Source of the DNA: Gammaproteobacteria bacterium | GTDB lineage: Bacteria; Pseudomonadota; Gammaproteobacteria; DSM-16500 | Length of the DNA: 64,000 bases | Reading direction: 5' to 3' | NCBI GenBank assembly: GCA_013816845.1 | Contig: JACDDU010000003.1 | Location: 372,001-436,000, forward strand | Shown here: positions 58,433 through 64,000 of the stretch, in pieces | Numbering within the stretch: position 1 is the first letter of the stretch | Layout: each line of letters starts with the position of its first letter | Position numbers and translations under genes: made by a program | The notes under the pieces: generated by a model | The model's database searches: none | What the model was told of the DNA's origin: nothing | Seen by the model: only the letters and a program-made list of their open reading frames with translations

Positions 58433-61246
58433 TTATGGTGAGTAGGATGGCGAAGTTGGGGGTGAAGCAGTTTCCATAGCAGAGCGTTGCGACAAGTCGG
58501 CATTCATCTCTATTCGTGGTGATAAAACTGCCGCGCTACGAGCGTTAGGCAAACTTGGAATCTCCAGATCATTAATATTATCTAGATTGGAATCTCGATG
58601 TGGTGCCGTTTGGGTGGGCCATTGCTTCTGTAGTTTCTGATGAATACTTTTTGTACTAAATATTTTACCTTTGCGATGTTCGCTAAGGTTAGGATTATTA
58701 GATTCCCATGACCCCGAAGCTTCTTGCCCAGTGGGCGGTACGAAAGGCAAAATCGATGAGGGGTTATGTTTAGCCCTCAAACGGGATACGACTTCCTCCG
58801 CTGCAGCACCTATTGTTGCTGCCATGAGTCCTATGATGGTTAATCCGATTATTGCACCTGACGTCGAACTCATTCCGATGCCGACTACGCCAGCACCGGC
58901 TGCAACGCCTCCGCCGATGGCTCCTAAAATCGCAGCAGGTCCTACTCCCATTGTGGCGCAACCCAATACGACTAAACTCCCAATAACGATGGCTGACGTA
59001 AGTCCAAAGAGCGCGCCCTTTAAGATTTTTTTACCACGGCGCGCCCAGAATCCCGGCAATTCACCTTTTGCAGCAGGGTGTTCTAAAACTTCCTGCTCAT
59101 CCTTCTTGGCTGATCCATTTTTAGCTTCGTTAAGCGCCGCGAGGCGTCTTAGAGTTAGGTCTTTAAAAGTTTTAAGTGACTCGGTGTATTCTACCAAGTC
59201 CTTTTGGGTACCTGTTGCTAAATCGATTCGCTCCAAGGTAATGTCACGCGTCGGAAAATTTTGAAAGATGGTCGTGAGTGCATTTTGAGCTTGCTGATAT
59301 TGCTTAAAATAAGATGCAATTTCTTTATCATCTTTAAACTCTTCTATCTCCTGTAACGTTTTTTCAGAGAAAATGAGATCACGATATTTTTTTTGCGAAG
59401 TTTCTAGAAGTAGATTTAATTCTTTTAAAACAAGTCGATGTTGAATAGCAACATTTAGCACTTTCGCCTGATTTTCCAATTCAGCCTCACGCTTTATTAA
59501 TACTTGTTCACTGATTTTTATTTGAGCCAAATCGTTTTTTAAAACACTATTCTCAGGGTGTGGGTCAACGCTTAAGGTTGGGGATAACGTTAAGATATCT
59601 TTTTTGCATTGAGAGTAGTTGTTAATGAGTGGGCAGAGCAGAGGATCATTTTCATATTGGCGAATTTGTTTATCATTTGAATCAAGAAAGTAATTGGAGT
59701 TTAAACGGACTTTTTGGGCAGCCAATTTTTCATTAAACTGTGCAAGCGACTTTTGTTTTTGTTGAATTAAAAACTCATTCTCAATGGTATTAAATAAATC
59801 TTGGCCCAATTTTAATTGATTATGTAAAGTTTGAGTTTGGGTGCGGAGTCTCTCTAATTGATGAGTCTCATCTTGGTAGATACCTAGTTGCACAGCGCGG
59901 GATGTTTTGAGCGTTTCTCCTTTTTTTGATTTGAGGGGTAAAGATTTAGCCGCTAAAATTTCAGTTGTTATAAGCTTTGCAAAATGATATTGATCTTGCA
60001 AATCTTTCGTTAAACCTGACAAATAAACACTAAAGGCATCGCTCTTTAAATCAAACAGGTGATCATGAAATTTAAATTCAAAAGAAGATGAATCCTCATT
60101 GAGCGCCTTCATCTCTTTAAATTGATTAAATATAGTTTTAATGTAACTTTCAGCTTCTGTTTTTAAAACAGCGAGAGCGGAAAGTTTATCTTCTGATTCA
60201 ACACGCGATTTGAGTAGAAAAAATTCTTTGTCTGTTTGAAACCTTGCTCGCAAACCTCGAAATTGACTTTGGATGGAATTCATTAAGATTTTTTCTTCGC
60301 TAAAATCGAGATTTTGAAATTGTAAATAGGATTGATGTTGCAGAATTTTATCGGCAAGTGTTACTTCATTTGTTTGTGGCGCCAAATGCAAATAAGCTTT
60401 TAAATTGAGATCCCACGATGGGGCAACTGCCGTAGTAATTTTCTGAGCATTTTGTTGATGTTGTTCATAGAGCGGGGTGAAATCGGCACGTAATTTCTCA
60501 GCGAGGCGTTCCGCTACATGACTTTTTACACTAAAGTGTTCGTCAAACTGGGCTAATTTACCTCGAACAATGACTTCGATTTTTGTTTTGACGAAATCCA
60601 ATAATTTTTTATCGATCGCTGCATCATTAAATAAATTACTGGTAATCAGCGCGATATTATTTCGTGCTTGATTAAGGGTCGTGTAATGATCAATCTGATC
60701 TAAAAATTCTTGTAATTTGGCAAAGTCTTTACAATCACTTTGGATGGTAAAAGGATCGCATATTGTTTTGAGAGGAATGCGTGCGGACGGTTCTTTTTCT
60801 TCGATCCGTTCGGTCTTGGGTTGGGGTTCGATTGGTACGACGGTTTCTTTTTTTTGTAGTTGCTGGAAAGTATCATTAAGAACAGAAAAAAAGTTGTGAT
60901 TACTAGGATGGCAGTAACTAGGAAGATCATTATTCTTTATGGATTGTAACCTGACAGTAGACTTGTCATTTTCAAGGGTTACCAAGGGTAAAATGACGAC
61001 CTTGATTTCACCTGTTTCATCGCCCAATAAAACTTTAAATTCTTCTGCTGAAGCTGATAGTAACCGATACAAATAAAAAGAATGTTCGCGTGAGGCATGA
61101 CTTAATAAATGACCAATCTTTATGTATGTTTCTTGAGCATCATATTTTTTTGTTGCATCGTTTGTGCTAAAAAAATCTGGATTAGCATAAATCTCTTGGT
61201 CCTTGGAGGTGGGGGTTTCGCGTATCATTAACCTTGTTGTAGTCAT
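58433..61246 (-). CDS. 937-aa coiled-coil/transmembrane orphan, candidate Dot/Icm effector
   Basis: No family recognised. The N-terminal ~190 residues are mixed alpha/beta (SFYLYRLLSASAEEFKVLLG DETGEIKVVILPL). Residues about 200-730 are long charged helices, probably coiled coil (SRVESEDKLSALAVLKTEAE, HQLERLRTQTQTLHNQLKLG). Residues about 741-815 are a Gly/Ala-rich hydrophobic block of two to three membrane helices (GALFGLTSAIVIGSLVVLG; GAIIGLTIIGLMAATIGAA) with no signal peptide. The last ~120 residues are Ser/Pro-rich and disordered (SAMETASPPTSPSYSP). This plan, a cytosolic-type start with membrane helices near the end and a disordered tail, is common in Legionella/Coxiella effectors. GAGG precedes the ATG in the context ACGAGGTT, as in the 197-residue orphan. 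AT-rich upstream DNA with a TTAA-N7-TTAA motif. Effector status is inference. Confidence 0.7.
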   Translation of the reverse strand: MTTTRLMIRETPTSKDQEIYANPDFFSTNDATKKYDAQETYIKIGHLLSHASREHSFYLYRLLSASAEEFKVLLGDETGEIKVVILPLVTLENDKSTVRLQSIKNNDLPSYCHPSNHNFFSVLNDTFQQLQKKETVVPIEPQPKTERIEEKEPSARIPLKTICDPFTIQSDCKDFAKLQEFLDQIDHYTTLNQARNNIALITSNLFNDAAIDKKLLDFVKTKIEVIVRGKLAQFDEHFSVKSHVAERLAEKLRADFTPLYEQHQQNAQKITTAVAPSWDLNLKAYLHLAPQTNEVTLADKILQHQSYLQFQNLDFSEEKILMNSIQSQFRGLRARFQTDKEFFLLKSRVESEDKLSALAVLKTEAESYIKTIFNQFKEMKALNEDSSSFEFKFHDHLFDLKSDAFSVYLSGLTKDLQDQYHFAKLITTEILAAKSLPLKSKKGETLKTSRAVQLGIYQDETHQLERLRTQTQTLHNQLKLGQDLFNTIENEFLIQQKQKSLAQFNEKLAAQKVRLNSNYFLDSNDKQIRQYENDPLLCPLINNYSQCKKDILTLSPTLSVDPHPENSVLKNDLAQIKISEQVLIKREAELENQAKVLNVAIQHRLVLKELNLLLETSQKKYRDLIFSEKTLQEIEEFKDDKEIASYFKQYQQAQNALTTIFQNFPTRDITLERIDLATGTQKDLVEYTESLKTFKDLTLRRLAALNEAKNGSAKKDEQEVLEHPAAKGELPGFWARRGKKILKGALFGLTSAIVIGSLVVLGCATMGVGPAAILGAIGGGVAAGAGVVGIGMSSTSGAIIGLTIIGLMAATIGAAAEEVVSRLRAKHNPSSILPFVPPTGQEASGSWESNNPNLSEHRKGKIFSTKSIHQKLQKQWPTQTAPHRDSNLDNINDLEIPSLPNARSAAVLSPRIEMNADLSQRSAMETASPPTSPSYSP

Positions 61247-61285
61247 TTACAACCTCGTTTGAAAAAGAATAAAAGAAATTTTTAT

Positions 61286-61300
61286 TTAATTTTTACTTAA
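61286..61300 (-). promoter_or_regulatory. PmrA-box-like TTAA-N7-TTAA upstream of the large orphan
   Basis: Two TTAA half-sites with the seven-base spacing of Legionella/Coxiella PmrA boxes lie 40 bases before the start; TATTCT between box and gene could be a -10. Distance and order fit a PmrA-activated promoter, but the region is very AT-rich and the flanks match the consensus poorly. Confidence 0.4.
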
Positions 61301-61410
61301 CAAATTTTTTTGTACTTTACCAGCAAAAAAAAAATTAGTAATTTTTTTTTGCAAGCGATTCAGGTTGAGCAGATAATGTTGTTTCAAAACTAAGCAAGCT
61401 GAGTTAGATA

Positions 61411-62331
61411 ATGAAACAATTTTTTATAGGTATAGATGGGGGCGCCTCCAAGACTATTGTGAGGGTCGAAGATGACGCGGGGAATTTAATCGCGCGATCC
61501 CAAGGGGGATCTGCGAGCATTCGAATTTCTATCTTGGAGGCTTGGCGAACTATTCATGAAACTTTACTAAGTGCGTTTCGCACGCTGGAAATGCCCTGGC
61601 CTAATCATGAACATGCTTTTCATTGCGGATTAGGCTTGGCAGGGTTTGAAATTCACGCAGCGCGTATGGATTTTCTTGCCGTTAAACATCCCTTTGCCAC
61701 ACTCGCGTTGACCTCTGACGCCCACATTGCGTGTTTGGGCGCACATCTTGGGCATGATGGCGCCATTATTATTGTGGGGACGGGTTCGGTTGGTTTTCAA
61801 ATTGAAGATCACATCGAAACGAAAGTTGGAGGTTGGGGTTTTCCGCACGATGATGAAGGAAGTGGGGCATGGTTAGGATTAGAAGCAGTTAAGCATACGG
61901 TTAGAACTTATGATGGAAGAGTTGCGCCTTCTTTGCTTAGCCAATCGATTTTGAATTTTTTCGAACAGGATTATGCTAATTTAATTAACTGGGCCAATGC
62001 GGCAAATTCAACTGGATTTGCAACTCTTGCACCACTTATCTTGGCTGCACAAGAGCAAGGGTGTCTTGCAGCCCAAGGTCTTTTAGAGAACGCTGGTGAA
62101 CAACTTTATTTAATTGCGCAAGCTTTGGAAGCAAAACGCGTTAATACCCAGCACGTACTACCTTGTTCTTTATTGGGTGGCTTGGCTCAAAAAATTAAAC
62201 CATTTTTGCCTGATCCATTACGACAAAATTTAATTGATCCCGCGCAATCTCCCGATCAAGGCGCTATCTTATTTATCCGCGAGCACGTTCTGCAAAAGGA
62301 GCTATCAACTGGATACCAAATTAACACTTAA
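61411..62331 (+). CDS. nagK: N-acetylglucosamine kinase (BadF/BcrA ATPase family)
   Basis: A 306-residue actin-fold sugar kinase that phosphorylates GlcNAc (or a related glucosamine) to the 6-phosphate. Phosphate-1 loop FFIGIDGGASKTIVRVED, AFHCGLGLAGFE, phosphate-2 IIIVGTGSVGFQI, GGWGFPHDDEGSGAWLGLEA and LLGGLAQKI near the end are the family marks. It overlaps nagA, so the pair supplies GlcN-6-P from salvaged amino sugar. Substrate inferred from that context. Confidence 0.88.
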   Translation: MKQFFIGIDGGASKTIVRVEDDAGNLIARSQGGSASIRISILEAWRTIHETLLSAFRTLEMPWPNHEHAFHCGLGLAGFEIHAARMDFLAVKHPFATLALTSDAHIACLGAHLGHDGAIIIVGTGSVGFQIEDHIETKVGGWGFPHDDEGSGAWLGLEAVKHTVRTYDGRVAPSLLSQSILNFFEQDYANLINWANAANSTGFATLAPLILAAQEQGCLAAQGLLENAGEQLYLIAQALEAKRVNTQHVLPCSLLGGLAQKIKPFLPDPLRQNLIDPAQSPDQGAILFIREHVLQKELSTGYQINT

Positions 62332-63502
62332 TTTAGAAAGCGAATCACCCCGTATTATTTTGTCAGGACCACAAATTTTATCTACAGGCCAATGGATTAA
62401 AAATCAAGCTATCGTCATCGAGGCAGGTAGAATTGCCGCAATCATTCCTGCCGCGATGCTTAAGCATCATTTTCCGGCGCAGCACATTGAATTTCCAAGC
62501 CATTACTTTCTCACGCCTGGCCTTATTGATATTCATCTCCATGGCGCAAATGGACACGATGTGATGGATGCGAATGAAGAAGCTTGGCACGGAATTAGCT
62601 TAGCTTTAGCAAAAGAAGGTGTAACAAGTTTTCTTGCAACAACCATGACAGCTGAGCCTGACAAAATTACAAACGTTTTGAAGTTTGCAGCCGGACTAAA
62701 AAAATTACCCGGTGCACAATGCATCGGTATTCACCTTGAGGGACCCTTTATTGCGAACGCCAAACGGGGTGCGCAACGTGATGTTACTGTATTTCCAGAT
62801 ATTGATTTATTTGAACAGTTGCAATTAGCTGCTGCCAATCAAATTAAAATTGTCACACTCGCACCAGAATTACCGGGCGCTATACCTTTTATTAAAATGT
62901 TAAAAAATAATAATGTCATTGCATCGATTGGACATACTTTTGCAACTTATGAAGAAACTGAAGCTGCTATTCAGGCAGGCGCGACACAGGCGACGCATCT
63001 TTTCAATGCGATGCGTGCTTTGCATCAGCGGGAGCCAGGCCCTGTACCTGCTTTATTACTGGCAAAAAATATTTATGCTGAAATAATTGTTGATGGACAT
63101 CATTTGCATCCTGCTATAGTTGATTTAGTTTACCAATTAAAACAAAAAAACTCGTTAATCCTCGTAACTGATAGTATGCGGGCAAAATGCATGCCCGACG
63201 GCAATTATGAGTTAGGCGGTCAAACGGTAACGCTCACGAATCAGCGCGTCACTTTAGCGGATAACACTTTAGCGGGTAGCGTGCTTACGTTGCCTGAAGC
63301 CATCATCAATATGGTTAAGTTTACGCAATGTGGTTTTGAAGATGCTATTCAAATGTGTACGCTTAATCCAGCCAGCGTCTTAAAGTGGGATCATCGAATC
63401 GGGATAATTGACAAAGGCTATGATGCAGATTTAGTTGTGTTTGATGATCAGTTCGGAGTGGCCGCTACGATGGTGAAAGGAAAATTTGTTTACCAACATT
63501 AA
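62309..63502 (+). CDS. nagA: N-acetylglucosamine-6-phosphate deacetylase, probable CTG start
   Basis: NagA removes acetate from GlcNAc-6-P. About 397 residues of amidohydrolase TIM barrel: FLTPGLIDIHLHGANGHDV (metal motif), IGIHLEGPFIANAKRGAQR (metal Glu), ASIGHTFATYEETEAAI, THLFNAMRALHQREPG, IIVDGHHLHP and LILVTDSMRAK (catalytic Asp). No ATG or GTG lies in a sensible place. AAAAGGAG sits seven bases before a CTG (LDTKLTLN...), making CTG the likely start; a TTG further upstream would overlap nagK by about 100 bases without a ribosome site. Overlaps the nagK end by 23 bases. Confidence 0.9.
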   Translation: MDTKLTLNLESESPRIILSGPQILSTGQWIKNQAIVIEAGRIAAIIPAAMLKHHFPAQHIEFPSHYFLTPGLIDIHLHGANGHDVMDANEEAWHGISLALAKEGVTSFLATTMTAEPDKITNVLKFAAGLKKLPGAQCIGIHLEGPFIANAKRGAQRDVTVFPDIDLFEQLQLAAANQIKIVTLAPELPGAIPFIKMLKNNNVIASIGHTFATYEETEAAIQAGATQATHLFNAMRALHQREPGPVPALLLAKNIYAEIIVDGHHLHPAIVDLVYQLKQKNSLILVTDSMRAKCMPDGNYELGGQTVTLTNQRVTLADNTLAGSVLTLPEAIINMVKFTQCGFEDAIQMCTLNPASVLKWDHRIGIIDKGYDADLVVFDDQFGVAATMVKGKFVYQH

Positions 63503-63507
63503 ATGGG

Positions 63508-64000
63508 CTAGTTATTTGGCTTACTTCGCCATACGCGTGAAACATCTTTACGTTTGCGAATTTTGCGCAGAACGCGGGCAAGATGTCGACGGTTACGAAC
63601 TGCGATGGTTGCATCCACATGAAAGTGGTTACAGTCAGTTTCTTGCGCACGAATATGTTCTATATTAGATTCCGCCTCTGAAATGGCGAGGGTTAAGGCA
63701 GCAAGACTTCCACGCCGATTGACTAAATCCACTTTTAAATCCACTGAAAAATCACCTTCAATGTTTTCTTCCCATAAAAGTGCGACGTATTTATCATTAT
63801 GATGATGAAATTTGACAAGGTTAGTGCATTGCACCATGTGCACTTCAATGCCTTGCCCAATCTTTACTAATCCTGCAATTTGATCACCGGGGATAGGATG
63901 ACAACATTTGGCATAAGCGACTGATAATCCTTCTGTGCCGCGAATAACGAGTGGGTGCGTTTCGGGTTCAATAATATCTTTTTTGGTAATGTCGCCTAAG
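63508..64000 (-). CDS. spoT: Bifunctional (p)ppGpp synthetase/hydrolase SpoT, C-terminal part
   Basis: The C-terminal 163 residues of a RelA/SpoT protein; the frame is open off the right edge. Visible are the zinc-finger-like region (LSVAYAKCCHPIPGDQIAGL) and the final ACT domain (FSVDLKVDLVNRRGSLAALT, HFHVDATIAVRNRRHLARVL, IRKRKDVSRVWR). The HPIPGD motif and this ACT domain fit SpoT; the catalytic domains lie outside the window, so RelA cannot be strictly excluded. It converges on nagA with five bases between stops. ppGpp is the signal feeding LetA/S and RsmY/Z in Legionella. Confidence 0.93.
   Translation of the reverse strand, partial: LGDITKKDIIEPETHPLVIRGTEGLSVAYAKCCHPIPGDQIAGLVKIGQGIEVHMVQCTNLVKFHHHNDKYVALLWEENIEGDFSVDLKVDLVNRRGSLAALTLAISEAESNIEHIRAQETDCNHFHVDATIAVRNRRHLARVLRKIRKRKDVSRVWRSKPNN

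Noticed and set aside
58671-59264. 197-codon plus-strand frame antisense to the large orphan
   Set aside because: Composition (Ala/Pro/Met-rich) follows from the Gly/Ala membrane block on the other strand; no ribosome site.
1-64000. tRNA or rRNA genes, CRISPR arrays, insertion sequences, integrases
   Set aside because: No T-arm/acceptor pairs, direct-repeat arrays, transposase motifs or terminal inverted repeats were seen by eye in either strand.

Overview
The window looks like a chromosomal segment of a Dot/Icm-bearing gammaproteobacterium of the order Legionellales (Coxiella/Aquicella/Legionella-like). The basis is a Legionella/Coxiella-type IVB secretion locus (icmW, icmX, icmV, dotA, dotB, dotC, dotD, icmT, icmS), a type II secretion cluster, E. 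coli-like housekeeping gene order (lptD-surA-pdxA, dprA-smg-topA, rhodanese-grxC-secB-gpsA), low-to-moderate GC, and two orphan genes that resemble type IV effectors. I see no rRNA, tRNA, CRISPR array, insertion sequence or prophage. Family assignments are by recognition of motifs and remembered homologues; no database search was run.

Layout: 1-2.0 kb, the 3' part of a tolC-like gene and a secreted zinc-dependent phospholipase C gene broken by a one-base frameshift in a C tract. 2.1-8.9 kb, envelope genes (hotdog thioesterase, pdxA, surA with a single parvulin domain, lptD) and divergent amgK-murU for cell-wall sugar recycling. 9-15.7 kb, comM, rpoH, ftsY, rsmD, a Ser/Asn-rich orphan, trpS and a 43-residue membrane peptide. 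16-28.5 kb, a Thr/Ser-rich lipoprotein and a near-complete type II secretion cluster: gspDEF, then two unknown opposite-strand genes, then gspGHIJKLM, with gspC inverted at the end. 28.6-40 kb, a PH-domain membrane protein, hemE, dsbD, gshA-gshB, panB with a PanG-like reductase, dprA, smg, topA. 40.0-40.7 kb, a 677-bp intergenic region that carries a strong candidate for an RsmY/RsmZ-type CsrA-sequestering small RNA on the minus strand, with a GacA/LetA-type upstream element. 40.7-45.7 kb, argS, an SPOR protein, a membrane class III adenylate cyclase and yicC. 45.9-54.5 kb, the Dot/Icm cluster. 54.6-58.4 kb, gpsA-secB-grxC-rhodanese, comF and bioC. 58.4-61.2 kb, a 937-residue coiled-coil/transmembrane orphan (candidate effector). 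61.4-64 kb, nagK-nagA and the 3' end of spoT.

How the genes may work together: two secretion machines (type II for folded exoproteins such as the phospholipase; type IVB for effectors) sit with candidate substrates and with the probable Csr-antagonist RNA that in Legionella links LetA/S signalling (and ppGpp from SpoT) to virulence-trait expression. TTAA-N7-TTAA motifs resembling PmrA boxes lie upstream of both orphan effector candidates, with a degenerate copy between icmX and icmV. Two sugar-salvage pairs (amgK-murU and nagK-nagA) suggest active peptidoglycan recycling. The strongest novel items are the small RNA, the orphan effector candidates, the proline-rich gene upstream of icmX, the CydP-like microprotein overlapping icmW, and the trpS-coupled membrane peptide.
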